DNA of 64,000 nucleotides from UBA10677 sp045532295. Its GTDB lineage: Bacteria; Bacillota; Clostridia; Christensenellales; Pumilibacteraceae. The position numbers were made by a program, and so were the translations under genes. Positions 42,121 through 51,259 of this stretch are shown here, in pieces. The stretch spans positions 1 through 64,000 of the forward strand of contig JAZSFP010000022.1 in the NCBI GenBank assembly GCA_045532295.1, written 5' to 3'. The notes under the pieces are model-generated. The model did no database searches. It was not told the origin of the DNA and worked only from the letters and a program-made list of their open reading frames with translations. The number at the start of each line of letters is the position of its first letter. The stretch's first letter is position 1.

Positions 42121-43026
42121 ATGGCGTCAACAAGGAATAAAACGCTGACGCTTACCGAGGAAGAAACGCGGAGATTTTTAGGTCACTGCGTTTCTTCGTC
42201 CGCTATAAACGAGGGCAAAAGCGGTCTGATTAACGGCGATTTTTTCGAGGTTGCGCCTACGCTCAAAGAAAAGAGCGTAGACCTTCTTATCGCCGACCCT
42301 CCCTATAATTTAACCAAGGCTTATAAGAGCGGAACTTTTAAAAAGACGAGCGACGCCGAATACGAGGCGTTTACGCGGAAATGGATAGAAAAATGCCTAC
42401 CGTTATTGAAAAATACCGCCAGCGTGTATATCTGTTGCGATTGGAAGAGCAGTATCGTGATAGGAGCGGTTCTGTCCGACTACTTTACCGTTAGAAACCG
42501 CATTACTTGGCAAAGAGAAAAGGGCAGAGGCGCGAAAGACAACTGGAAGAACGGTATGGAGGATATTTGGTACTGTACGGTTAATGGCGAGTTTACCTTT
42601 AACCTCGATAGCGTAAAACAGCGAAAGAAAGTTATTGCGCCTTATACGGAGGGCGGTCAGCCTAAGGACTGGTTTAGCGAGGACGGAAAGAAGTGGCGAT
42701 ACACTTGCCCCTCGAACTTTTGGGACGACATTACCGTGCCGTACTGGTCGATGAGCGAGAACACCGCGCACCCCACTCAAAAGCCCGAAAAATTGCTTGC
42801 TAAACTGATTTTAGCCTCGTCGAGCGAGGGCGATTTAGTGTTCGACCCCTTCGCAGGTAGCGGTTCGACGCTCGTTACGGCTAAAAAACTCAACAGGCGG
42901 TACGCAGGCGTAGAAAAGAGCGAAGAGTACTGCGCTTGGTGTGAGTGTAGGCTTGATAGAGCAAACGAGGACAAGAGTATTCAGGGCTACGAAGAGGGAG
43001 TATTTTTTGCGCGTAACGGCGAATAA
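42121..43026 (+). CDS. Orphan DNA methyltransferase (N6-adenine or N4-cytosine, beta class)
   Basis: 301 residues. Catalytic motif IV DPPYNL (about 60-65) comes before the AdoMet-binding motif I FDPFAGSGST (about 239-248), the order of the beta class. DPPY favours adenine-N6 methylation, though N4-C enzymes can share it. HPTQKPEKLL is typical of this class. No restriction endonuclease or specificity subunit is nearby. It lies 6 bases after gyrA, so it is read from the gyrase operon, although no good Shine-Dalgarno is seen (AAAGAATA). Recognition site unknown. Confidence 0.85.
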   Translation: MASTRNKTLTLTEEETRRFLGHCVSSSAINEGKSGLINGDFFEVAPTLKEKSVDLLIADPPYNLTKAYKSGTFKKTSDAEYEAFTRKWIEKCLPLLKNTASVYICCDWKSSIVIGAVLSDYFTVRNRITWQREKGRGAKDNWKNGMEDIWYCTVNGEFTFNLDSVKQRKKVIAPYTEGGQPKDWFSEDGKKWRYTCPSNFWDDITVPYWSMSENTAHPTQKPEKLLAKLILASSSEGDLVFDPFAGSGSTLVTAKKLNRRYAGVEKSEEYCAWCECRLDRANEDKSIQGYEEGVFFARNGE

Positions 43027-43082
43027 AAGATGAAAATTTGCTAAAAAAAGCAAAAACTCCGCGCTTATAACACTTTAATGGC

Positions 43083-43111
43083 TTGCCAAAACTTAACTAT
43101 AATGCTATAAT
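43083..43111 (+). promoter_or_regulatory. pheA promoter
   Basis: TTGCCA (43083-43088), 17 bp, TATAAT (43106-43111). Confidence 0.65.
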
Positions 43112-43164
43112 TATACGGCTACGGTAAAAATTTATAAAGAATTAGTAGCAACAAGGAAATGCTT

Positions 43165-43950
43165 ATGAGCAAGAAAATTGCCTATTTTGGCGACGAGAGT
43201 AGTTTTACTTACGCTTGCGCCATTGAAAATTACAGAGGAAACGAGATGGTTGGTTACGCCACTATCTTTAGCGCGATTGAGGCAGTCCACCTCGGTTTAG
43301 TGGACGGCGCGCTCGTTCCTATCGAAAACAGCGTGGGCGGTACGGTGGGCGAGACGATTGACGCGCTCAGACTTCACAAAGTTTATATAACCGCTCAACA
43401 CCTTCTTCCCGTTCGTCACTCGCTTATTACGGTCAAGGGCGCGGAGAAGAGCAAGATTAAAAGAGTGTATTCGCACTATCAGGCGCTTTCGCAATGCGAG
43501 AAGTACCTTAAAAGCGAACTTCCCCAAGCAACGCTAATGCCCGTATCAAGTACGAGCGAGGCTCTTAAGGTTTTATCGAAGAGCGACGAGGCGGCGATAG
43601 CGCGTCTTCCTCTCCCCGGTCAGACCGTGCTTGAGAGCGGAATAGAGGATAACAAGCACAACGTAACGAGGTTCGTCTATCTTGAGAGAACGCCCTCGTT
43701 TAACGGTCAAAGCGTAAGCGTAACTTTCGATACGCCTAACCGCCCGGGCGCGCTACTTAAGGTGTTGCTCGTGTTCGAGGAACTGGGTATCAATATGCAC
43801 AAACTTGAATCGCGTCCTGCTCGCGACGGCGAATTCCATTACTGGTTCTACGTGGAATTTGGTAGCGACGGAGACGAGAAGGCGATTATGGAAGTTATTG
43901 AAAAACTTCGCGAGCGAACCGAGAGGATGCGTTTCCTCGGAAATTACTAA
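43165..43950 (+). CDS. pheA: Prephenate dehydratase (monofunctional)
   Basis: It converts prephenate to phenylpyruvate in phenylalanine synthesis. The catalytic domain (about 1-180) includes GALVPIENSVGGTV and the active-site NVTRFVYL. The C-terminal ACT domain (about 185-261) has the PGALLKVL and ESRPAR phenylalanine-binding motifs, so feedback inhibition is expected. No chorismate mutase domain is fused. The second of two close ATGs is chosen because AAGGAA is 6 bases before it and only touches the first. It is followed by secA after 36 bases containing a small GCCC/GGGC hairpin. Confidence 0.92.
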   Translation: MSKKIAYFGDESSFTYACAIENYRGNEMVGYATIFSAIEAVHLGLVDGALVPIENSVGGTVGETIDALRLHKVYITAQHLLPVRHSLITVKGAEKSKIKRVYSHYQALSQCEKYLKSELPQATLMPVSSTSEALKVLSKSDEAAIARLPLPGQTVLESGIEDNKHNVTRFVYLERTPSFNGQSVSVTFDTPNRPGALLKVLLVFEELGINMHKLESRPARDGEFHYWFYVEFGSDGDEKAIMEVIEKLRERTERMRFLGNY

Positions 43951-43986
43951 AAAACAATAGCCCTTTGGGGCGATAAGGAGTATAAA

Positions 43987-46704
43987 ATGGGACTTATATC
44001 ATTTATAATGGGTAGCGACAACCGCAGACACATCAAAAAGATTGAAAGCATTGCCTCTAAAGTGGAGAAACTCGAGGAAGAGTACAGACAACTTACAGAC
44101 GAGCAACTCAAGGCTAAGACTGCGGAATTCCGTGATAGATTAGAGAACAACTATGAAACGCTTGACGACATTTTGCCCGAGGCGTTCGCAGCCGTGCGTG
44201 AGGCAGGCGACAGAGTGCTTGGAATGAGACACTTCCACGTTCAGATTATGGGTGGTATCGCCCTTCATCAAGGACGAATTGCCGAGATGAGAACGGGTGA
44301 AGGTAAGACGCTCGTGTCTACGCTCGCAGCGTATCTTAACGCTCTTCCCGGCAAGGGCGTGCATATCGTAACGGTAAACGACTACCTTGCAAAGCGTGAC
44401 GCGGAGTGGATGGGTAAAATTCATCGTTTCTTAGGTCTTAGCGTGGGCGTAGCCGTTGCAGGTATGACCAACGACCAAAAGAGAGAGGCGTACGCTTGTG
44501 ATATTACCTACGCAACTAACAACGAACTTGGCTTTGACTATCTTCGCGACAATATGGTAACCTATCTTCGCGATAAGGTACAACGCCCCCTCAACTTCTG
44601 TATTATCGACGAGGTGGACTCTATCTTAATCGACGAGGCGCGTACTCCCCTTATTATTTCGGGTAGAGGCGGAAAGAGTAGCGAGATGTATATTACCGCT
44701 AACCGTTTTGCTAAAAGCCTTAAGCCTGACGATATTGACCTTGACGAGAAGAAAAAGGCTATCACGCTTACCGAGAGCGGTGTAGAGAAGGCTGAGCGTT
44801 TCTTTGCGGTTGACAATCTTTCCGACGTTGACAATATTGAACTTAACCACTATATCAACAACGCTATTAGAGCGAACTATATTATGCATCGCGATAAGGA
44901 CTATATCGTTTCCGACAAGGGCGAGATTATCATTATCGACGAGTTTACCGGTCGTATGATGGACGGCAGAAGATACAGCGACGGTCTTCATCAAGCAATC
45001 GAGGCTAAAGAGAACGTTAAAGTTCAGTCCGAGAACAAGACGCTTGCAACTATTACCTTCCAAAACTACTTCCGTCTTTACAAAAAACTCAGCGGTATGA
45101 CGGGTACTGCAAAGACCGAGGAGAGCGAGTTTAGAGGAATATACAACCTTGACGTAGTAACTATCCCCACCAACCTTCCTATTCAGCGTAAGGACGAGGA
45201 CGATATTATTTATCCCACGCGTATGGGTAAACTCCGCGCGGTAGTGGACGACATCGTTCGCTCTTACCAAAAGGGTCAACCCGTGCTCGTTGGTACGACC
45301 ACCGTTGACAAGAGTGAGGAACTTTCGAGAATGCTCGTTAAGGCTAAAATTCCCCACAACGTGCTTAACGCAAAGCACCACGACAAAGAGGCGGACATCG
45401 TTGCTCAAGCAGGTAAGATTAGAGCGGTAACGATCGCTACTAATATGGCAGGTCGTGGTACGGATATTATGCTTGGCGGTAACGCGGAGTATATGGCTAC
45501 TAAGCGTATGCGCGATATGGGTATGAGCGAAGAATCAATTTCCGCGGCAACCTCTTACTATAACACCGACGACGAGGCGGTACTTTCCGCTCGCGCTCAG
45601 TTTAGAAAGTTCTACGACGAGTACAAAGTAGAGATTTTGAAGGAAAAAGAAGAGGTTATCAAGGCAGGCGGACTTCGTATAATCGGTACTGAGCGTCACG
45701 AATCGCGCCGTATCGACAACCAGTTGCGTGGTCGAAGCGGTCGTCAAGGCGACGTTGGTTCGTCCGTATTCTATCTTTCGATGGAGGACGATCTTATCCG
45801 TCTTTTCGGTGGCGACAGAATGAAAAAGGTTACCGAATTATTCAAGGTAGACGAGGACACGCCTTTCTCGATGAAGATGCTCACCAAACAGGTGGAGAAC
45901 GCGCAAAGAAACATCGAGGGCAGAAACTACACCACCCGTCGTCAAGTCCTTGAATACGACAACGTAATGAACGTTCAGCGTAATATTATTTACGGTGAAA
46001 GAAATAAGATCCTCGAAGACTTCGACGCTCACGAGCAGATTATGGCGATGATGAAAGAGCAGGTTGAACTTGCCGTTGACGAATACACCGATCCTCGCGT
46101 TGACTGGGACGAGTGGGATTACGAGCAACTTAACAAGGAAATTGCTCGTCGTCTTCTTCCCGGCGAGGAGGAGTTCTTAACGCAAGAGATTATGGAAAAC
46201 CTCGCTATTGAAGAGATTAAGGAAAAACTTTGCGAGGCGGTTAAAGAGCAGTACGAAGGCAAGATTGAAGAGGCGAGAAAACTTGGCGAAGAGACGGGCA
46301 GAATGCTCAACTTTGCTGAAATCGAGCGCGTTATTATGCTCCGCGTAATCGACCAAAAATGGATGGATCATATCGACAGTATGGACCAACTCAAGCGTGA
46401 AATCGTGCTCCGCGCTTACGGTAACCAAGATCCCGTAATTGCTTATAAGAAAGCAGGTTACGATATGTTTGAAGAGATGACCGCTAAGATGAAGGAAGAC
46501 ACCGTTGCGCTTTTGATGAACGTTAATATCGAGCAAGCGCCCAAACGCGAAGCACCCAAGATGGAAATGATTCAGAACCGCGGAACTATTCAAGCGCCTC
46601 AAAACGCTACGGTAGTTTCTGCGAAAGAAGTGGGCAGAAACGACCCCTGTCCTTGTGGTAGCGGTAAGAAATATAAGAACTGCTGTTTGAACAAAAAGAA
46701 CTAA
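43987..46704 (+). CDS. secA: Preprotein translocase ATPase SecA
   Basis: The motor of Sec export, 905 residues. Walker A is in MRTGEGKTLV (about 99-108). Walker B is IIDEVDSILIDEARTPLIISG. The DEAD-motor second half includes ATNMAGRGTDIMLGG and RGRSGRQGD. The C-terminal zinc/SecB-binding tail GRNDPCPCGSGKKYKNCC is present. ATAAGGAG precedes the start. Downstream prfB is the classical neighbour. Confidence 0.97.
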   Translation: MGLISFIMGSDNRRHIKKIESIASKVEKLEEEYRQLTDEQLKAKTAEFRDRLENNYETLDDILPEAFAAVREAGDRVLGMRHFHVQIMGGIALHQGRIAEMRTGEGKTLVSTLAAYLNALPGKGVHIVTVNDYLAKRDAEWMGKIHRFLGLSVGVAVAGMTNDQKREAYACDITYATNNELGFDYLRDNMVTYLRDKVQRPLNFCIIDEVDSILIDEARTPLIISGRGGKSSEMYITANRFAKSLKPDDIDLDEKKKAITLTESGVEKAERFFAVDNLSDVDNIELNHYINNAIRANYIMHRDKDYIVSDKGEIIIIDEFTGRMMDGRRYSDGLHQAIEAKENVKVQSENKTLATITFQNYFRLYKKLSGMTGTAKTEESEFRGIYNLDVVTIPTNLPIQRKDEDDIIYPTRMGKLRAVVDDIVRSYQKGQPVLVGTTTVDKSEELSRMLVKAKIPHNVLNAKHHDKEADIVAQAGKIRAVTIATNMAGRGTDIMLGGNAEYMATKRMRDMGMSEESISAATSYYNTDDEAVLSARAQFRKFYDEYKVEILKEKEEVIKAGGLRIIGTERHESRRIDNQLRGRSGRQGDVGSSVFYLSMEDDLIRLFGGDRMKKVTELFKVDEDTPFSMKMLTKQVENAQRNIEGRNYTTRRQVLEYDNVMNVQRNIIYGERNKILEDFDAHEQIMAMMKEQVELAVDEYTDPRVDWDEWDYEQLNKEIARRLLPGEEEFLTQEIMENLAIEEIKEKLCEAVKEQYEGKIEEARKLGEETGRMLNFAEIERVIMLRVIDQKWMDHIDSMDQLKREIVLRAYGNQDPVIAYKKAGYDMFEEMTAKMKEDTVALLMNVNIEQAPKREAPKMEMIQNRGTIQAPQNATVVSAKEVGRNDPCPCGSGKKYKNCCLNKKN

Positions 46705-46708
46705 AAAA

Positions 46709-47809
46709 ATGCTAACGTTAGACGATTTTAAGTACAAACTCAAAAATTTAACGGCAAAGTTTGAGGACTGTTGCCTTGCTTTTGACGAGGATAAAATGCG
46801 CGCTCGCTTTAACGAACTTGACGAAATTCGTCAGTCGCCCGACCTTTACGCAAATCCCAAGCGCGCCGCTGAAGTCAACTCCGAGGCAAAGTATATATCC
46901 GATAAACTTGACGAACTTAAAGGCTATCGAAACGGCTTAGCCGACCTTGAAACGCTCATTGAACTTGTGGAGACGGAAGAGGGCGGAGAAGAGTATTTTG
47001 AAGAGATAGACACAACCCTTTGCTCGCTTACCGAGAAGGTAGAAGAACTCTTCCTCCAAACGCTCCTTAAAGGTGAGTACGACAAGCATAACGCAATCTT
47101 GATGCTCCAAGCAGGCGCAGGCGGAACGGAGGCTCAAGACTGGGTAAGTATGCTTTATAGAATGTACCGTATGTACGCAGAGAAGAACGGCTTTACGGTA
47201 GAAGAACTTGACCTTCTCCCCGGCGACGTAGCGGGAATTAAGAGCGTTTCGTTTATGATATCGGGTATGAACGCTTACGGCTATCTTAAGGCGGAAAAGG
47301 GCGTTCATCGTCTCGTTCGTATATCCCCGTTTGACGCTAACGCGCGCCGTCAGACTTCCTTTGCAAGTCTTGACGTAATGCCCGAAATCGAAAGCGATAA
47401 CTCTATCGTAATCAAGCCCGAGGAACTGAAGATTGACACTTACCGTAGCGGTGGCGCAGGCGGTCAGCACGTCAATAAAACGGACTCGGCGGTTCGTATT
47501 ACGCATATCCCCACGGGTATCGTCGTTCAGTGCCAAAACGAGCGTAGCCAAATCCAAAATAGAGAAACGGCTATGAAAATGCTTACCTCGAAACTCGTTG
47601 AACTTCGCGAGCGCGAGAACTTAGAGAAGGCAAACTCCATTAAGGGCGAGATTAAAAAAATCGAGTGGGGTAGCCAAATCCGCAGTTACGTCTTCCAGCC
47701 CTACACTATGGTAAAGGACCACCGCACCTCTTTTGAAACGGGCGACGTGCAAGCGGTTATGGACGGTAATATCGCAGGATTTATTAACGATTATCTTAGA
47801 AAATCTTAA
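46709..47809 (+). CDS. prfB: Peptide chain release factor 2
   Basis: It reads UGA and UAA stops. The 366 residues are in one uninterrupted frame. Codon recognition uses RISPFDANARRQTSF (SPF motif). The GGQ motif is in YRSGGAGGQHVNKTDSAVRITH. Most bacteria need a +1 frameshift at about codon 25; none is present here. No Shine-Dalgarno precedes the ATG, which lies 4 bases after the secA stop, so translation is probably coupled to secA. Confidence 0.95.
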   Translation: MLTLDDFKYKLKNLTAKFEDCCLAFDEDKMRARFNELDEIRQSPDLYANPKRAAEVNSEAKYISDKLDELKGYRNGLADLETLIELVETEEGGEEYFEEIDTTLCSLTEKVEELFLQTLLKGEYDKHNAILMLQAGAGGTEAQDWVSMLYRMYRMYAEKNGFTVEELDLLPGDVAGIKSVSFMISGMNAYGYLKAEKGVHRLVRISPFDANARRQTSFASLDVMPEIESDNSIVIKPEELKIDTYRSGGAGGQHVNKTDSAVRITHIPTGIVVQCQNERSQIQNRETAMKMLTSKLVELRERENLEKANSIKGEIKKIEWGSQIRSYVFQPYTMVKDHRTSFETGDVQAVMDGNIAGFINDYLRKS

Positions 47810-47818
47810 ACAATTTTT

Positions 47819-48883
47819 ATGTATAATACTACTGAACAATTCAATAAGTTGCAGAATAAGGAGGTCGTAACCGTACTTGGAATAGAGAGTTCGTGCGACG
47901 AGACTGCTGCGGCTGTGGTAAGAAACGGGCGAGAGGTTCTCTCATCCGTTATTTCCACGCAGATTGAAATTCACCGTCGTTTCGGCGGAGTAGTACCCGA
48001 GGTTGCGTCACGCAATCACACTATGGCAATCAATAGCGTTATTGACGAGGCGCTTAAAAAGGCAAATCTTACGCTTAACGATATCGACGCTATTGCAGTA
48101 ACCTACGGCGCAGGGCTCGTGGGCGCGCTTATGGTGGGCGTTACGACGGCGAAAGCGCTTTCGTACGCAACGAATATTCCCCTTATCAAAGTAAACCATA
48201 TCGAAGGACATATTTCGGCAAACCTCGTTGCCTTTCCTTCCCTCGAGCCTCCCTTTTTCGCGCTCGTTGCAAGCGGAGGGCATACTTCGCTATTGGACGT
48301 GGAGGACTATAATTCTTATAGGCTTTTAGGCTCGACCAAGGACGACGCTATCGGCGAGGCTTTTGATAAAACGGCAAGACTTTTAGGACTTCCTTACCCA
48401 GGCGGACCGGAAGTTGACAGGCTTGCTAAACTTGGCAAAAACAATATTCGCTTTTTCCACGCGAACAAGGGCGTGAATAAGGATTTTTCCTTGAGTTATT
48501 CTGGACTGAAAACGGCGGTGGTAAACTATATCCACAACGCTCGTCAGCGAGGCGAGGAAATCGTCGTTGAGGACGTTTGCGCGTCGCTTACTCACTCTGC
48601 CGTTGATATTTTGGTGGATACCGCGATACGCGCTTGCAAAGAGTGTGGAAGAGAGACTATGGTTTTAGCGGGAGGCGTTGCGAGTAATTCCTATCTTCGC
48701 CAAAGACTATTAGAAGAGGGCGAAAAGGCAGGCGTAACGGTGCTCGTGCCTCCGCCCGTATATTGTACGGACAACGCGGTTATGATAGCGTCGAGAGCGT
48801 ACTTTTCTATTCGCAAAGGTGAGGACTTAGCCGACCTTACGCTTACTGCTACGCCGTCGCTTAAAACGGGGGTGGAGAGATGA
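47819..48883 (+). CDS. tsaD: tRNA N6-threonylcarbamoyladenosine transferase TsaD
   Basis: The catalytic subunit for the t6A37 modification of tRNAs reading ANN codons. Landmarks: VLGIESSCDETAAAVV, the metal motif NHIEGHISA, ASGGHT, and CTDNAVM near the end. The annotated start adds about 18 residues before the conserved VLGIES and has no Shine-Dalgarno. A perfect AAGGAGG (47858-47864) lies inside the frame, but no ATG/GTG/TTG follows it at the right distance. The true start is therefore uncertain. It overlaps mnmA (ATGA). Partners TsaB, TsaC and TsaE are not in the window. Confidence 0.93.
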   Translation: MYNTTEQFNKLQNKEVVTVLGIESSCDETAAAVVRNGREVLSSVISTQIEIHRRFGGVVPEVASRNHTMAINSVIDEALKKANLTLNDIDAIAVTYGAGLVGALMVGVTTAKALSYATNIPLIKVNHIEGHISANLVAFPSLEPPFFALVASGGHTSLLDVEDYNSYRLLGSTKDDAIGEAFDKTARLLGLPYPGGPEVDRLAKLGKNNIRFFHANKGVNKDFSLSYSGLKTAVVNYIHNARQRGEEIVVEDVCASLTHSAVDILVDTAIRACKECGRETMVLAGGVASNSYLRQRLLEEGEKAGVTVLVPPPVYCTDNAVMIASRAYFSIRKGEDLADLTLTATPSLKTGVER

Positions 48884-49956
48884 AAGGCCGAGTAGTAGTA
48901 GGAATGAGCGGAGGCGTTGACTCTTCCGTTGCCGCGCTCCTTCTTAAAGAGCAGGGCTACGAAGTCGTTGGACTTTTTATGCACAACTGGGAAGAGGAAG
49001 AAGAGAGTGGCTGTTGTACGAGCGCAGAGGACTGGCAAGACGTAGTAGGCGTTTGCGGGAAACTGGGCATTAAGTGTTATTCGGTCAACTTCGCCTCTGA
49101 ATATATGGATAGAGTATTCCACTATTTTATAGACGAATACAGCAAGGGCAGAACGCCCAACCCCGACGTTTTATGCAACCGCGAGATTAAGTTTGCGCCC
49201 TTTAAGGACTACGCTATGGAACTTGGCGCGGACTTCATTGCGACGGGACATTACTGTGATATAGGCGAGCGCGACGGAGTTCCCGTACTTCTCAAAGCCA
49301 AGGACGAGGGTAAGGACCAAACTTATTTCCTCAATCAAGTGCGTACTTCTCAACTTGATAAAGTGCTGTTCCCTTTAGGTAAACTCGTTAAAAGCGAGGT
49401 TAGAAAAATTGCCGAAGAGGCAGGGCTCGTTACGGCGAAAAAGAAGGATTCGACGGGCATTTGCTTTATCGGAGAGCGTAAATTCCGCAAGTTTTTACAA
49501 GAATATATCCCTGCTCGTCCCGGCAAAATCGTCGACCTTAACGGCAAGGTTTTAGGCGAACACCTCGGGCTTATGTACTACACTTTAGGTCAGAGAAAGG
49601 GCTTAGGCGTAGGCGGAATTAAGGGCGAGGAACAGGCGAGATGGTACGTCGTTGAAAAACGCCTCTCCACCAACGAACTCGTGCTCTCTTGTGGCGAGGG
49701 CGAAGAACTCTTCACTAACTCTGCTCGTTGTAGCGGACTTAATATCATAGGAAAGTGGGAAGAGAGCGAGTTTGACTGTACGGCAAAATTCCGTTACCGC
49801 CAAGGCGAGCAAGGCGTTAGCGTGAAAATTACGGGCGACGAGGTTTTCATAAAGTTCAACGAACCTCAACGCGCAGTAACGCCCGGGCAGTACGCAGTTC
49901 TCTATCACGGCGACCGCTGTTTAGGTGGTGCGGTAATCGAGGAAACTTTCAAGTAG
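48880..49956 (+). CDS. mnmA: tRNA-uridine 2-sulfurtransferase MnmA
   Basis: It thiolates U34 of tRNA-Lys/Glu/Gln. The 358 residues hold the PP-loop SGGVDSSV (10-17), Cys99 in DVLCNREIKF and Cys195 in STGICFIGERKF, the two catalytic cysteines, plus the C-terminal beta domain (RAVTPGQYAVLY). The start is the ATG of the ATGA overlap with tsaD. The pair joins two tRNA anticodon-loop modifications in one transcript. Confidence 0.95.
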   Translation: MKGRVVVGMSGGVDSSVAALLLKEQGYEVVGLFMHNWEEEEESGCCTSAEDWQDVVGVCGKLGIKCYSVNFASEYMDRVFHYFIDEYSKGRTPNPDVLCNREIKFAPFKDYAMELGADFIATGHYCDIGERDGVPVLLKAKDEGKDQTYFLNQVRTSQLDKVLFPLGKLVKSEVRKIAEEAGLVTAKKKDSTGICFIGERKFRKFLQEYIPARPGKIVDLNGKVLGEHLGLMYYTLGQRKGLGVGGIKGEEQARWYVVEKRLSTNELVLSCGEGEELFTNSARCSGLNIIGKWEESEFDCTAKFRYRQGEQGVSVKITGDEVFIKFNEPQRAVTPGQYAVLYHGDRCLGGAVIEETFK

Positions 49957-49965
49957 GAGAAGAAA

Positions 49966-51192
49966 ATGTCTTTTATTAGCAAAGAATTTGACGATACTTA
50001 CGGACTTGTTCTTGAAATTAGCGAGGACAAGTCCTATTATATTGTAAAGGATTTTAAGCGCGAAGTTTTGCATAGCGACGAGGTTTATATCCCCGAAACT
50101 TTCGGTGGACTGCCCGTTTGCGAGATAGCGCCAAACGCCTTTCACTGTGGCGACTATAACGAAAAGTTTTCCTTTAAGCGCGCGCTCTATATCCCCAAAA
50201 CTATCAAAAAAATAGGCTACGACGCCTTCCACGGTATGACGATTGCCAAGGTGCATATCGAGGATATTGCGTCGTGGTGCGAAGTAGATATGGATAAATA
50301 TTCCTCGCTCTTTTACGAAAACGGCGAGTTTAAGGCTAAACTTTACGAGGGCGACGCGCCTATCGAAAACCTCGTTATCCCCGAGGGAGTCAAAAAAATC
50401 AATAGCGGGGCGTTCGCAGGCTGTGAGTTTTTGTCAAGCGTTACTATTCCTGCGAGCGTAGAGAGAATAGGTAAAGACGCGTTCTTTAAGTGCGAGGGGC
50501 TTAAAGCGGTCAATATAACCGATATCGTTTCGTGGTGCAATATCGACTTCGAGGGCGAAAACTCTAATCCCCTCGTCCTTGCCCACGACCTTTACTTAAA
50601 CGGCGAAAAGCAAACGAGTATTCTTTTTCCCATAACGGCAAAAGAGATTAAGCGTGGCGTATTCGAGGGCTGTTCGGTGGAAAAAATCGAGATGCACGAG
50701 GGCTTAGAGAGAATTTGCGAAAACGCCTTTAAGGATTGCAAGAGTTTACTTTCAATCGCGATTTGCTCTACTTGTAGTATTGCTCGAGGAATTTTGAGCG
50801 GTTGCACGGCTCTAACTACCCTTTCCGTTCCTTTTATCGGACCAAGTCGGTGGGAAGTGGAAAACACTACCGCAGGGATAGGGGACAACCACCTCGGCTA
50901 TTTCTTCGGCGCGCTAACTTACGCGAACAATCCCCAAAAAGTCCCCAAAACGCTCACTTCGGTTAAAATTACCGCCGTTAGCAAAATAGGTCAAAACGCT
51001 TTCTACGGTTGCGAAAGCGTGAAGGAAGTTACTATCTTTAAATGCGTAGAAAAAGTTTGCTACGCCTCTTTCCTCTCTTGTAAGTACCTTAAAAGCGTAA
51101 TATACCTTGGCTCGAAAAAGGAGTGGAAAAAAATTGACTTTACGAAGGAAAATAAGAACCTCCTTAAAGCCAAGATTACTTTTTTGGAATAG
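49966..51192 (+). CDS. BspA-type leucine-rich-repeat protein without export signal
   Basis: 408 residues of about 23-residue LRR_5 repeats, e.g. LVIPEGVKKINSGAFAGC, VTIPASVERIGKDAFFKC, IEMHEGLERICENAFKDC. The C-terminal YLGSKKEWKKIDF is typical of the family. No signal peptide, membrane helix or anchor is visible, so the protein is predicted cytoplasmic, unlike most BspA proteins. GGAGAAG lies before the ATG and only 9 bases separate it from mnmA. Function is probably protein binding; the partner is unknown. Confidence 0.82.
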   Translation: MSFISKEFDDTYGLVLEISEDKSYYIVKDFKREVLHSDEVYIPETFGGLPVCEIAPNAFHCGDYNEKFSFKRALYIPKTIKKIGYDAFHGMTIAKVHIEDIASWCEVDMDKYSSLFYENGEFKAKLYEGDAPIENLVIPEGVKKINSGAFAGCEFLSSVTIPASVERIGKDAFFKCEGLKAVNITDIVSWCNIDFEGENSNPLVLAHDLYLNGEKQTSILFPITAKEIKRGVFEGCSVEKIEMHEGLERICENAFKDCKSLLSIAICSTCSIARGILSGCTALTTLSVPFIGPSRWEVENTTAGIGDNHLGYFFGALTYANNPQKVPKTLTSVKITAVSKIGQNAFYGCESVKEVTIFKCVEKVCYASFLSCKYLKSVIYLGSKKEWKKIDFTKENKNLLKAKITFLE

Positions 51193-51223
51193 ATATTAAA
51201 TTGAAAACGCATACGCAATGTAA

Positions 51224-51252
51224 CAAAAAAACGCATACGGTATGCGTTTTTT
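51224..51252. terminator. Bidirectional terminator after the LRR gene
   Basis: AAAAAACGCAT and ATGCGTTTTTT pair around ACGGT. It serves both convergent genes. Confidence 0.8.
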
Positions 51253-51259
51253 CTTACAT

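Noticed and set aside
46709..46800. Programmed frameshift in prfB
   Set aside because: No in-frame stop or CTTTGAC-type site is present; the frame is continuous.
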